NCBI GenBank assembly: GCA_034440635.1
Contig: JAOTON010001375.1
Span: 1-64,000, forward strand
DNA: 64,000 nt
Source of the DNA: Lepas anatifera
Taxonomy: Eukaryota > Arthropoda > Thecostraca > Lepadidae
Reading direction: 5' to 3'
The first letter of the stretch is position 1. The number at the start of each line of letters is the position of its first letter. The position numbers were made by a program, and so were the translations under genes. Positions 22,739 to 35,632 of the stretch are shown one piece after another. Below the pieces are notes generated by a model. It made no database searches, was not told the origin of the DNA, and saw only the letters and a list, made by a program, of their open reading frames with translations.

Positions 22739-23437
22739 TTACAATAAGCTCTGATCGAACAATTCGAAAATTGCTTTGAATATAAGCATCTAGTATAGAA
22801 ATTAATAATGGCTACGCCACTGGACTCACTACACCCCTAACTTTACTTCGCTATGAACGCCTATGGCAAATCTTCAAGTATTGTTTGTAAATAAAATCAG
22901 CTGTTTTCCAATGCATATAGCTGTCTCCATGCTGTCCATTTCAAAGAAGGGAAAGTGAAGAAAAGCATGCTGACATCTGAGTTTTTCCATATGTTTGACT
23001 CTTAAACGGGTCAAATCAATTTATGAAGAATATTGATACACTTACATTTGACTTTTAAGAAAGTTACTATTTTATAGTTTTTTTCAGAATCCCAAATACT
23101 CTTGTGTTAAGAATTTATTATTTTCGTAATATTTTCAGCATTTTAATTTCTTCTTTTCTCAAGTTCCTCACTCTTTTTATTTAATCGTTGATCTTGAAAG
23201 CTCCTTTTCAGTTTAGTTTCTCGAGGTGTTTCTCGCGATTTTTGGTTTTCTGCTGGATGCCTGGATTTTTTTTGTTTTTTCGGCAGACGTAAAATATTTT
23301 TCATGGCTTAGTTTTGTTTCCAATTGCCGTGTGTAATATAAACAGATAATGAGAAAATTGCGTCTCACGTTGCATCGGCAACACTCTTGTACCTACGTCA
23401 GCTGACGCAGGCTTTATTTACTACGATGAGCAAAATC
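22739..23437. other. AT-rich, unassigned
   Basis: No gene or repeat end is recognised. Confidence 0.4.
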
Positions 23438-23491
23438 AAGGCCTTTAAACGTAGAGGTAGAACCAAGGCCTTTAAATGTAGAGGTAAAACG
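23438..23491. repeat. Two copies of a 27 bp unit
   Basis: AAGGCCTTTAAACGTAGAGG at 23438 recurs with one early change at 23465. It falls in an open frame (23387-23701, plus strand) that has no recognisable domain. Confidence 0.85.
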
Positions 23492-23924
23492 CTCTGCTCT
23501 AAAAAAATGGCAACCTCTGTTTCTAGAGACTTATACGTTTGTGACGCCAGCGATTGCTCTCGAGGTGGAGCCGCCCATTCATTCAATGTAAATCGGCTAC
23601 GAATCGTGGGATGTTCGCAAGGTTTCAAGATGTATCTGGCGAGGGGCAGACCCAGAATTCATTACCCCACGTCAAAAAAAAACAGTATTATTGCCCCTTA
23701 ACACGCAACCTATCTGCTGAGCCCTGTCTTTTACAATACACAGCGGCAATGCGTTGCTAAGCGTTTCTAAGCGATCGCTGACGTCATCGTCGTGGCGAAT
23801 GCCAGATTTGCGGTTGCCATTTTTGGCCTATGCTAAAAAGCCGGAGCGCAACCCCTAAGCGAAATTAACAGCCTAGCTTTCGAAATAACTGCGTAGCTCG
23901 CCTTCACTGGAAAAAAGTACGCCA

Positions 23925-24165
23925 GAAATTGGATTTTTTCTACGGTGCCAAAATCCACTCTTCTTTCCGTAAATATTTTACACCCGATATTTTTAGATTG
24001 AGGAGCGTAAAATGCCATGAAACAGGAATAATAAAACCCCAACCCGTGGGGTGTGAAAATATAAACTACGAAAAAGTACGCCATTTTTAGGATTATTTCT
24101 ACCGTGCCAAAATCAACTTCTCTTTCTAGCATTATTCCACAACCAATTTTACACCGGTGTAACGC
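23925..24165. repeat. Degenerate tandem repeat, unit about 158 bp
   Basis: GGATTTTTTCTACGGTGCCAAAATCCACT (core near 23933) recurs near 24091, followed each time by CTTTC and a TTTTACACC segment. A weaker third relative may lie at 24270-24320. Confidence 0.6.
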
Positions 24166-24727
24166 AAAAATGCATGTGTTTTGAGGAAATATTATTATAC
24201 CGCTAGAGTAAAAAGATTGTCAGCCAAACCGGAACAGTGTAAACTCGAAGTGAGGGAGTAAAAATAGATTGAAATGTGAAATTCCTGGCGTAGAAAAATC
24301 TTTGCAAGGTGCAAAATGAACCCGCATTCAATATTACTTTGCTGCTGAAAAGAAACACCGATTAAAAAAACGACCCAATTTATTCTCATGGAGCGTTTGA
24401 GGTCAGTTCACTCTGATTAGGCTGATTAATATACACTCTGATAAACATACACTGCAACGGAGAGCTTAAATCATTTGTTTTCATGCTCACTTCTAATAAT
24501 CTAAATATCTCTAATTTGCACTCTAATCTGGAAACAGTATTTAAATCGACCTTCAATCACTGCAATAATTCAGTTCCTCTTTGTACAAACATCACTAGGT
24601 TTATGGTTTTTGTCTTAGGCTTCTTCGTTTTACACTTCCCAAATTGTCCTCTTTCATATCCGCTTACCACTGCATCATTACCACTCATCACCGCAAATCA
24701 CCTCCTTTGAGGCGCTGCACAGCTTTC
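24166..24727. other. AT-rich, unassigned
   Basis: Nothing is recognisable. Confidence 0.4.
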
Positions 24728-24812
24728 TTAAGACGCGCACTGGAGGGAGTCTCGGAGGCCAGCCCCCACCTATTTTTCCGAGGTGGCCGGAGAACCGTTC
24801 ATGGCCAAAAAC
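24728..24812. mobile_element. End of a TTAA element related to 59703-60156
   Basis: It starts TTAAGACGCGCACTGGAGGG. The next 80 bp match the reverse complement of 60065-60150, including CCACCTATTTTTCCGAGGTGG and GGAGAACC. The opposite terminus was not found, so the copy is truncated or rearranged. Confidence 0.65.
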
Positions 24813-26336
24813 GATAACTTTACCTAGGTAATGGCTTCTGTGACCTGTTACTAAATCTGATTTAACCAAGTTCACCCACCATTGGTTAGCTTATACCCTG
24901 AGGAGCACCCAGTGAAAAATCAGAATATGTTTTTTTAATCTTAGATTTAAAGAGGATTTCACAAGGTCACGAGGTCAAAATCTGACCTGAAGTCAAAGTT
25001 TTTTATTTTTTCTTATCTGAACCGTTGTATCTTCTATCCAGCGATATTCATAAAGATTAATTTAGATCAGCCACTTTTAAGATATAAAATTATTTCTGAT
25101 TCAATGTTTGTGTTAGCCTTAGAAATTTCATGACCTCTATCTGGTAACCTCTTTGACCTTTGGACCTGAAAATGGGCCCAAATTGTTCTTTTGTATAGAG
25201 GGCCTTGAGTAAAAGTTTGGTGGAAATCTGAGGAGTGAGACATGTTGGACGTTTTAGAGCCTACCTGGACGATTTGTCCTAGAATGACTCATCTATTTCC
25301 CGAGAGTGGTTAACAAAACATCACTATGGGGGATGGGGTCGGGGGTTGAAATCCCTCTACTGTTCGGAAACGGGTACATTCAATATCTGTGCTGGAATAT
25401 TATTGGATATGCTTAATTCAAGTGAAAATGTTGGTTATCACTAGCTCACCACTGTGGATCTGGGCCTCTTGTAGAAAATTCTTGACGACGCCCTGGATTC
25501 CGGGCAAATATAGGTATATAAACGATTCATTCAGGCCCATTAAGGCAAATTCAACAGCTCTTTACTATTTGTTGCATTTGGCTAGAATGATTTAGTCTTC
25601 GTTTCTTCTCCATGGCTAGACTAACCTCCACGCGTCAAGATCAACACTCTGTGGAATGCAGAACTGCAATGCGGTGATGCAGGCTCAGAACTGAAGCGAA
25701 AACAAAATGTCACGATTCCACCCACGTGTCAACTGTGGTAAACAAAATACCTTCTTATATCATAGAAGCACACTCAAATGAATATCAGAAGAATAAAAAC
25801 ATTACTTTAGCGTAGTTAAATCAGCAAATATCTCGTTTTAATCTATTGGCAGAATTGTTTCACCACAGGAGAGTAAGACTATTCTTGAGGCTGTTTGCGA
25901 GTTCCATAGAAATACTCTGCAGAGTACATGTACTGATAAATTTACCCCTTTGCGTTTTCAGCTCGAATGGAACTACCCTGTGCTAAAATAGCAGAGATTA
26001 AATTACCACACTTTTGTAATGTTACACTTTTAATTCTGAAATTAAGCTAGTTGTCAGAATAGACTTACTAAGAATTCCATACAAATGTTTAAAAATGGGG
26101 TACTTTTAGGACTAGACAGATTGAAATTCTACGCCCGAGGTGTTGTTTTTTTCAGTGTTCAATTTATGAAACTGAGGTAAATGGTTATTAGTTCATTCGA
26201 AGTGTTGTGGCAAATAATTCATACTATTTACTACAATGTTTATGAAATTGGCTTCAGGTGGGCGTAAGTTAGTAAATTGGGCTTAACAATCGCACCCACA
26301 GGCAGGTCAAGAGACTTATACAAGAAACCTAACAGG
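24813..26336. other. Non-coding; AGGTCA motifs at 24960-25160
   Basis: Phrases such as AAGGTCACGAGGTCAAAATC and GACCTGAAGTCAAAG suggest an old relative of the TTAA/AGGTCA elements. 25380-26336 shows nothing to assign apart from a TTTATGAAATTGG motif near 26240. Confidence 0.45.
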
Positions 26337-26680
26337 CTAAAACGGAGAGCAGATAACATTAAAGCCAACGCTCTTTAGATGCAACATTATGCTGGCGATC
26401 TCAATAGATAGATGCTCCCTCAGGAGCGAATCCGGTGTGAAAATTCCCCACAGATAACGAGTCCTCTCTATTTCAAAGCCCCAACATTCCTCCAGGACAT
26501 GTTTTGCGGTGAGTCTATCACCAGAACACGGGCACTCTTTTTGTACACGACTAGCTAAAAGATAAGCGCGGGTAGCGTGGGTGTGTCCCACTCACAATCT
26601 ACAGAGCGTGGTCCCGGCCTTTCTACAGCCAGCGCTGCTGCCGCTGGACGGCCAGGATCCTAAACGGGGATTTGACTCCA
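26337..26680 (-). pseudogene. LINE 3' fragment: zinc-knuckle region after the RT
   Basis: The minus strand encodes SWPSSGSSAGCRKAG, a stop, then VGHTHATRAYLL, CPCSGDRLTAKHVLEEC and FEIERTRYLWG. This is the C-terminal region of Jockey/R1-like LINE polyproteins, where an IGHTxxTHxYLL motif precedes a Cys-Cys-His-Cys zinc knuckle. The cysteines of the CPC, the histidine of KHVL and the following EEC can be seen. No RT precedes it in the window, so it is a 5'-truncated copy. It belongs to a different LINE group from those at 1-4 kb and 61.7 kb, whose tails lack this motif. Confidence 0.8.
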
Positions 26681-27697
26681 TGATTTCTTGCTCCTAGGGT
26701 CACGGAACCTCTTTAGTCGACGTTTATGATAATATACATCCAGGCCTATGGACAAAGAACTACTGGCGAGCTTGTAAAATGATGGCTTTAGTTGTGGTGG
26801 TACGTTTCCGAGCCGTGCGGGCAGAAAGATAACGACAACACCGCGTCGATTCTGCCCTGAATATTACACAATTATTTTACCCGAACTACTACAGCACTTC
26901 TTACGTGTTGACATTTTGTCGAGCCCCAGCGCTTGGAATGGCCTTGTGCTTCACAATTCTAAATTCGAATGGGGAAACAATCACAATATCTGCATATGAC
27001 AAGAGGGTTGAAAGTATTTGTGATTGGAAAGAAAAAAGAGCCGATTGTAGAGTGGGCCGTAATCTTGGATTTATTATCTCGCAAGTACCAAAAATTGTCT
27101 TTTGTCTTTTGCGGAGCAACGAACATTTTCACGGCGGAATTTAGTCAGAATTCGTCTCCACTACGCTCCCAGCTTAGAAACCACTCAACGGAGAGCAGAA
27201 AGCCCCGGGAAGGGGCTGCTTTCCGCTCACGATACGCTCACTTCCCGTAACTACATAGTTTTGTATAAGCGAAATATTAATTAGGTTACATTCTCTACGG
27301 GGTGTAATTTCATTCAAAATTCCATGCAGGGCATTTTCCCTGAAATTTTGAATAAACCATAAGCATTTTCAAAAAGAGGAAAAGCTTACACAAAAATATG
27401 ATTGTAGAAAAAGATTGTTTAAGAAAAGTGATTCTTGAAAAACACTGTTGACTATATAACTCAGCAACTATATCTGCTCAAAAGAGAACGAGGCAAAACG
27501 TCTTGGGAAAATATCTGTCTATTTCAGCATGTTATTTGCCGTTCTTCTTTTAAGGCCAAACTAACGTTTTTTCCTAAATATGGATTTTGCTTTACACGTC
27601 AGAAGCCGATGACAAGCGGAGTACTTTACTTGAGCCTTAAATTGGGAACAGCTTGAAGTTAGTGCCTCTGATATTTTTTCATCGGTCCGTTATTTAT
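26681..27697. other. Unassigned non-coding stretch
   Basis: Several short open frames overlap at 26900-27280 but show no domain. No repeat ends are seen. Confidence 0.35.
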
Positions 27698-28465
27698 TTA
27701 AGGGGAGATACGCGAAAAAATTACCATTGTGGTTTCTTGCTATTTGAAAATTCCTGATTACGAAACTGTCAATTATTTTCGTATCTTCGGCCAAATTTTG
27801 GGAGGCCACTCACTTATTATCGAAATACGTTAACAGTTCCGATAAAATGCTGAAACCTTCACCCATCACTTACTTTTCGAAAACTATTTAAAAATGAAAA
27901 GTAATGTTTTTGCAATAAAAACTCTGTTCTTTATTTGTATTTGAATTAATTTTACAAAGCCTATACAAACACAAAATGAATTAGTTTGCCCTAGAAACGA
28001 AAAAAACATAATTACTCAAGTCTTCAGCCGTTTCGTACCTCGGGTCTTGAGTAGTTTTCTGCCTCAGCCCCAGGATGACGAAACTTTTGCGCCAGAAAGG
28101 TCACGTGAACCCCTATGAGGTGGCTGTACGTTCTGATTAGTTGTGATTTCTTAAAAGTCCTATATTTTGTTTTAATACAATTTTTGGCTGTAGCTTTTTT
28201 AAACTTGTTATCTAATAGTTTTAAACTTTCAAGTCACTGCTTAGGAAAAATCGGAACGGTGTTTTAGAGAATTTAATACCCTTAGCCGGGGGTACGTCAT
28301 TTACATCGATAAGAGGTGTACCGGTAAAGTGGTCTAGAAATGTTGACTTTGAGAGCAATTTTAATGCATATTCAGGCCGAATTTACAAAAATGAGAATAG
28401 GACTTCAGAAACAATTTTTGTGACCTTTTGATCTAGCCAATATTTTTTCGCGTATCTCTCTTTAA
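27698..28465. mobile_element. TTAA element, 768 bp, GAGATACGCGAAAAAAT ends
   Basis: The left end is TTAAGGGGAGATACGCGAAA and the reverse-complemented right end is TTAAAGAGAGATACGCGAAA. About 24 bp match as an inverted repeat with two differences. TTAA lies at each edge. The body is AT-rich with no transposase. It is a separate family from the other TTAA elements. Confidence 0.85.
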
Positions 28466-30769
28466 CACCGCATGCCTCGCCAACGACGCGTCGCACCGAC
28501 CACATTTTAACGCCTACCATTCTCAATTATCACGTCCCCGTCCATCTTAGGCCATGAGAGAGGTTATACAAGAACAATGGCAAACATATTGAGGATTCTA
28601 TAATATGTGCAGTGCATATTATATCTGGAGGGAGTGGATTTGATGTTAGACTGTGGGTCTGTGAAAAACCTTACAAACTCAGTTTCTTTGCGAAAGCCTG
28701 GACCGAGTGCCGCTTCATTGCTATCTTCGTCGATTTAAGGGGGGGCACCTCAATGGTGGTGCCCCCTGGTCCGTCCCAGGGAGCACGAACTCCGGTACCC
28801 TCCCCCGTTCCGACGCCCGCGCTGCCTTGTAGGTGTCGTTGCTACATATAGTAATTTGTGTTCAAATTTATTACGTTCCCGTACAGAGGGCTATGCTAAG
28901 AAATAAACAATTATACTGCCTTCCACGATTTTCTTGTTTGAAATATTATACCTACCAAATCTAATGTTCTTAATTACTGTGAGGTGTTATATTTTAGGTG
29001 CGTGTAGTACGCACCAAGCCCAGAAGTCAGCGATATGTGCCGAGTGCCGGTGGCGCCACCCAACTGTAGTTGGCCCTACGCCTGCGCCATCTGGCCAGCG
29101 CGCACTCCGGCTTCTGCAGTGTGGTCAGCTGCGACGATGTCTACCGGGGAACGTTCCATTCAACTGTCCTGGGAGGGAGCTCTGATGAATGCGGTGCGTG
29201 CTCTGTCTCAGAAAATATCGCTATCTGTGATACTAGCCTTCGGACACCTCATAGTTAATTTTTTTAGGGTTAGGCTCGCACAAACTGCTGAGATCAAATG
29301 GCGTGCTATCAGGACTGAATACCCAGACAACTATACTGAGTGCTTTGAAAAGATTAGATAGCGCCAAGCTCTCAGTAAAAAATTGTGCTCTTCAGAGCTA
29401 AATCTCTTGTCTTATATTTTTATGGTCATCTTTTTCACTTTGGTTTATGCAATCTAAGAAAAACTATCCGTCGAGAACGGTGTGCAGTAGGGCTAAACAC
29501 CTCTCGCCCTATATTCTTGGCCTTTTGATTTAATATAAACCATATTCCAAAAGCTAAGAGATACAAGCAGGTTTTACTGCTCAGAATGGCAAGGTTGGTT
29601 AAGTATAGCTTTAGCTTTAGCTAATTCTCACGTTCGATGAAAGAGAAACCGATTTTATGGTTCTTGACGCTAAAAGCAGGTTCAGGGAAGTATCTTAATT
29701 CAGTTTTGCCCTGGTGGTGTTATTAAAAGACAAAAAATTATATTGGTGATAAATCACATCATATACCATATCATCCTCTACTTACTCGCTATATATCCTT
29801 TGAATTTCTCATCCCTTTGAGCTACCATAAGAAATAAAGGCCTTGCTTAAATGTGTAATGTTCAACACACGCATGTTCAATACTACGCCCGTAATTTAAC
29901 TTATTCTTTGGTTTAAGGCCAAGCTTGATCTAAATATGTGAGTACAACATAAAAAACTCTTACTAAGAATGTATAGAAAACAGTTGCGTCGCATTATGTT
30001 ACACGTTCAAACCCTGTGACATTTGAGACATTCGGAATTCACGGCTTGGTTGTGTCATATATTGCACGCAGAAAAACTAGATAATATCCCAAACGGATAT
30101 TACTTTGTACACCAAGGTTTAATGAATTTACATTAAAAATTATACAAAAAAAATTACATCAACATTTAATGAAACAAAAATAGTTTTTCAAGCCTTTCGA
30201 AATGAGAAAATATCTTTCTAACGCATAGAGTGAGTAGAGTTAGGCGCTGGACCTCGGAGTAAAAAATAACATGTTCACTTTTAAAACCTTGCATAGGGTG
30301 TCCACACGCATTATTATCACATAGAAGTACCGGAAAGAACTTGAGCAGTCACTTCACTACAAAAAAAGTAGCTAATAGTCATGGAGAGTCATGCGCGGTG
30401 GTGGATCCGGGAAGAAAGGCATTGATCCCCCAAACGGTAAAGCTCGGCACAAAACTCTATTTTCCCCTCCCCTTTCCAAAGCTGTCGACCTCCTTTTTGC
30501 CCCGCCTCATTTTTTAGTTTAAAAGTGAGTTCTGGTCCCTCAACTTGAAACTTTGAATATGACCAAGTCTACTTCGGTGTAAGCATTGGGTCATGGGGAA
30601 CAAAAAATACTCTTGTGGCCACATCTTCCATCGCTGACGTTTTTTTTTTTGTTTGCTCATCCACTTTTGGTTTTACCCCGAGAACCCACTGTCCAAGTAA
30701 ATCATGGCAAAATGGTTGATCGCATGAAGTTTTTTTTTGCTTTTCGACTTTGGCTTAGAGAGCGGCATG
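28466..30769. other. Unassigned; a hairpin at 28742-28766 and one GC-rich open frame
   Basis: GGGGCACC and GGTGCCCC flank a short loop at about 28742-28766. Open frames at 28934-29361 (plus strand) start after a polypyrimidine/AG-like site, but I do not recognise the product. 29362-30769 shows nothing. Confidence 0.35.
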
Positions 30770-31075
30770 ATATGAGTGAGGGCGGTTCACTCTGAAGTGT
30801 GATGCAATAGGGTTGCACAGAAGCGGCCAATTGTAGAGAAGGGGCAAACAATCATGCAAAAGAGGGCGGCAAATGGAAGACAATCTCGATATATGTCGCA
30901 GTGGGGTCCTCTAGGGCTAAAAAAGGGGTGGCCAATCATGAAATGAGAGCGCCCAACCACAAAGTAGAGGGCGGTCAAAAATCGATGAGGGTGGTCCCCG
31001 TTGAAGTGGAACGGTCAGTTGCATGCGGGGGCAGATGATTATGAATTATAGGCGGCTCGCAGTGGAACAGGCCAG
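30770..31075. repeat. Degenerate minisatellite, unit about 30 bp
   Basis: Variants of a phrase like GGGCGGCCAATCATGAAGTAGA repeat about ten times (for example GGGGTGGCCAATCATGAAATGA at 30926 and GAGGGCGGTCAAAAATCGATGAG at 30969). The degenerate style resembles the 5.4-8.5 kb array, but the unit is different. Confidence 0.65.
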
Positions 31076-31200
31076 CTTCAAATTGCTTTATATTTGCGTT
31101 TTGGTCTAGCATTCACTCTCCGTGCCTAAGATGTCACCAATTTCAGGCACCTTCCGCGCCCGAAATCGACAGGGGTGGCGCTTGGATCCGTCTCTTACTC

Positions 31201-31635
31201 TTAAAGGTAATGTGACAGCTTGGTCGAATCCCGGAATTTAGCGTAAGTAGGGGTGTTTTTAGCAAAAATCGTAAAATTTCCATAATTTTTCTGAATAATA
31301 TTCAATAAGCTCAATATTAAGATAACTAAAATGCTACTCTATGGTAAAAAAGTAAACGTCTGCCTGTGCATGACGTAACTACATGACGTAACTGGCAACT
31401 ACTACCATATTCAATAGGCTTCAATAGGCTGACTACTCACCGTGACGTCCCATCAACAGCTGACAACTGTGGCCGGTTCCTTGGGTACATGTTGGTAGGT
31501 TTTTAGCTTTTCTCTACGGAAATTTCGAGTTGGTTCCAAGACAAATCATATGTTGAGTACCGGGTTTACCGGAATGCTTTACAAGTTGGCTATCTCAGTT
31601 AAAATCACGTTATACAGTTGCCACATTTCCTTTGA
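31201..31635. mobile_element. TTAAAGGG MITE, diverged copy of 435 bp
   Basis: The left end is TTAAAGGTAATGTGACAGCTT. The right end, reverse-complemented, is TTCAAAGGAAATGTGGCAACT (TTAA mutated). It has the orientation of the 14365 copy. The CRE has changed to TGACGTCC, and the nearby CCAAT region is disrupted. Confidence 0.8.
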
Positions 31636-32439
31636 ACGTCCGAAAAGTTTGCCACCTGAATCCACCTTGATTTAATTTCATACCAGGTTTGAGCTAAATT
31701 TGAAGAATATGAATGGTAGCCTTTACAATTGCGACCACTGATTTTCTTCACCCTAATCACCAATTGCCAGTGGAGACGCTCCTGAATTTAATGGCTTTAA
31801 CTCATTTTGCTTTTAATTTGCCTTTAATCTAATGACTCTGATACATATGTATTAGATCTTTATATTGGCGTAGCAAACACAGGAAAGGCATGAGAAAAAG
31901 ACGATGGCAAGAGACACCCTGCTGAAACAGTCTTCCGGAGCGCACATCCTCATCCTGGAAGCCAAATTCTGATAATTTTGGCTGTACATAAAACACTAAC
32001 CATGATTCACTTCACCAGCACCTTTATGTAGATTCACCCTAATAGCAGGAAGAAGATGCAAAAAATTAAGTTGAGATTCAAAATTTGGGGGACATTCCCC
32101 CGCTGCGGAAGCAGGGGGGGGGGGCAAGAGCACGAAACAGCTATAGTAAAAGAAATTTCATTTATCGCGGATCTCAGCTGTTCAATGCATCATGCTTGTC
32201 TCTTGGACCTCCTCACGAAATAAGTTACGGCATTTTCATAAAAGGTGTAAGGGAAATGTTGCATGGGGAGGAGTCTTTCTTTTAAAGTGCATGGTACCGT
32301 GCTTACTTTTAGACATTTTAAACATTAGATTTTTAACTGCATTCATGCTATTGGTTTTATTGGTATATGTATTGACGAGGTGCAGTAGCACTGATCCGTT
32401 ATTTTGTGATGAAAATGACTTTAGAATAGCTCAGACTGA
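31636..32439. other. Unassigned; possible MITE end near 32081
   Basis: CAAAATTTGGGGGACATTCCCCC at about 32079 resembles, in reverse complement, the block near 22010-22035. Otherwise nothing is recognised. Confidence 0.35.
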
Positions 32440-32643
32440 ACAAACTGACCCAGCAGAACACTGGTTACGCAAGAACAGGTCAAAACCACCACATAAACTC
32501 TTAAAAGAAAACACCAAAATCATCGACGCAAGCACAGACCACTACCGACTATTCATAAAAGAAGCACTTCACACCAACAAATACAAACCGTCACTAAGCA
32601 CTCAGAAATACACTAACATTTCCCTGGCGCTCTGGGGTGTATG
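32440..32643 (+). pseudogene. Penelope-like element: C-terminal GIY-YIG endonuclease remnant
   Basis: The plus strand reads AQTEQTDPAEHWLRKN, then NTKIIDASTDHYRLFIKEALH and KYKPSLSTQKY before a stop at 32641-32643. The order IGQT..-like segment, EH, KI.D.S.....L.IKEAL and KPSLN-like end is that of the GIY-YIG endonuclease at the C terminus of Penelope-like retroelements, where the glutamate of KEAL is the metal-binding residue. The GIY and YIG motifs are not present upstream, and no matching RT is seen, so only the tail remains. Other GIY-YIG proteins cannot be excluded. Confidence 0.5.
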
Positions 32644-33035
32644 AGAATATGTTAATACCAACATGTGTTTTTTATACCTGAAATGTGCTCGTGAAACTTA
32701 AAGTATTCTTGAACAGTATTCCGCGGAAAAATGTACGAAATGGTTTTTTTTTAAATGGGCTTATAGATTAGCAACTGCGGCAGGCAGCACAAATTTGTTA
32801 ACCTTGATAATGATTGTTTTAAATACAATTGAAACGCGTCGGTAAAAATGGAACTTAAATGAAAATCAGAGAATTATTAGATAAAATACCAGGTTTAATT
32901 TAAGACATTTAACCATATACAAAATCATTTTTGCTTTTGGCCTCAAAGTGTGCCCCCCTCGTAGCTACCCAAAAAATTTCGGTGGTCATGGGTTCTGCCC
33001 TCCCTTTGGCTACGCTAATGCTTGACCACACATAT
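32644..33035. other. Unassigned
   Basis: AT-rich non-coding sequence; nothing identified. Confidence 0.4.
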
Positions 33036-33690
<655 letters not shown>

Positions 33691-34180
33691 TGAGACATTT
33701 GCGAAGTGTTGTTTTGGTATAAGTATCTGTAAATATTAACAATTGCATTGTATCCGTTTTGTGCGTCATCGCCATTAATCATAGAGAAGGCTCATACGAT
33801 GTTTTTATTATTTATGTTCTTATGATCTACCTACTGCAGTACAAATAAGGCACAAGATGAACTGTGTCAAGCCGATCTGGAGCAAATAGGTACGTGTGGT
33901 GCCGCTAACCAGCGTTGCCAGGAACTCACTTCTTCACTTCACTGTAGTTGCTATAGTTTGGGTGTAGGATTTGGGGTCAAACACAGAGATTGGCCTAGGA
34001 TTTCGGTATAGGGTGCGGGGTAAAGCTTCAGGGAGCGCCATAAGCCACCCGGGAGTCACTGAGTTGCATTTCAAGAGGCATCATCCCGACACTTTATATT
34101 TACGTAGTTTTAAAGGGGCCGAAATTTGAAGTCGTCTCGGGAAGTGATGGAGCGCATTTGGCCAAGGCCTGCTATTGTCT
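33691..34180. other. Unassigned
   Basis: No feature is recognised between the GC-rich block and the minisatellite. Confidence 0.4.
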
Positions 34181-35632
34181 GGAGAGGAACAGTTGTCCCT
34201 GTCTCCCCCTGTCGGGATCAGTGTAGGACGCTGTCCCTGTCCTTCCCTGTCAGGATCCGTATAGGACGCTGCCTCTGTCCTTCCCTGTCGGGATCAGTAT
34301 AGGACACTGTCCCTGTCCTCCCCTGTCGGTATCAGTATAGGACACTGTCCCTGTCCTTCCCTGTCGGGATCGGTGTAGGACGCTGTCCCTGTCCTCCCCG
34401 TTGGGATCAGTATAGGACGCTGTCCCTGTCCTCCCCTGTCGGTATCAGTATAGAACGCTGTCCCTGTCCTCCCCTGTCGGTATCAGTATAGGACACTGTC
34501 CCTGTCTTTCCCTGTCGGGATCAGTGTAGGACGCTGTCCCTGTCCTCCCCGTTGGGATCAGTGTAGGACGCTGTCCCTGTCCTCCCCTGTCGGTATCAGT
34601 ATAGGACACTGTCTCTGTCCTTCCCTGTCGGGATCAGTGTAGGACGCTGTCCCTGTCCTCCCCGTTGGGATCAGTATAGGACGCTGTCCCTGTCCTCCCC
34701 GTTGGGATCCGTATAGGACGCTGCCTCTGTCCTTCCCTGCCGAGATCAGTGTAGGACGCTGTCCCTGTCCTCCCCGTTGGGATCAGTATAGGACGCTGTC
34801 CATGTCCTTCCCTAACGGGATCAGTATAGGAGGCTGTCCCTGTCCTCCCCGTTGGGATCAGTATAGGACACTGTCCCTGTCCTTCCCTGTCGGGATCAGT
34901 GTAGGACGCTGTCCCTGTCCTCCCCGTTGGGAGCAGTATAGGACGCTGTCCCTGTCCTCCCCGTTGGGAGCAGTATAGGACGCTGTCCCTGTCCTCCCCG
35001 TTGGGATCAGTGTAGGACGCTGTCCCTGTCCTCCTCTGTCGGTATCAGTATAGGACACTGTCCCTGTCCTTCCCTGTCGGGATCAGTGTAGGACGCTGTC
35101 CCTGTGCTCCCCGTTGGGATCAGTATAGGACGCTGTCCCTGTCCTCCCCCGTTGGGATCAGTATAGGACGCTGTCCCTGTCCTCCCCGTTGGGATCAGTA
35201 TAGGACGCTGTCCCTGTCCTCCCCTGTCGGTATCAGTATAGGACGCTGTCCCTGTCCTCCCTGTCGGGATCAGTGTAGGACGCTGTCCCTGTCCTCCCCG
35301 TTGGGATCAGTGTAGGACGCTGTCCCTGTCCTCCTCTGTCGGTATCAGTATAGGACACTGTCCCTGTCCTTCCCTGTCGGGATCAGTGTAGGACGCTGTC
35401 CCTGTGCTCCCCGTTGGGATCAGTATAGGACGCTGTCCCTGTCCTCCCCGTTGGGATCAGTATAGGAACGCTGTCCCTGTCCTCCCCGTTGGGATCAGTG
35501 TAGGACGCTGTCCCTGTCCTCCCTGTTGGGATCAGTATAGGACGCTGTCCCTGTCCTCCCCGTTGGGATCAGTATAGGACGCTGTCCCTGTCCTCCCCGT
35601 TGGGATCAGTATAGGACGCTGTCCCTGTCCTA
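34181..35632. repeat. Minisatellite of 37/38 bp units, about 38 copies
   Basis: The unit contains GGGATCAGTATAGGACGCTG followed by TCCCTGTCC and either TCCCCGTT (37 bp) or TTCCCTGTC (38 bp). The two unit types are interspersed in runs, and a larger block (for example 35016-35120 versus 35316-35420) is repeated almost exactly. Open frames on the minus strand (repeating GEDRDSVLY) are repeat artefacts. High identity between units points to recent expansion or homogenisation. Confidence 0.95.

Noticed and set aside
28934..29361. Exon of a host or Harbinger-partner gene
   Set aside because: A GC-rich open frame with splice-like edges, but I recognise no motif, and overlapping frames are equally open.
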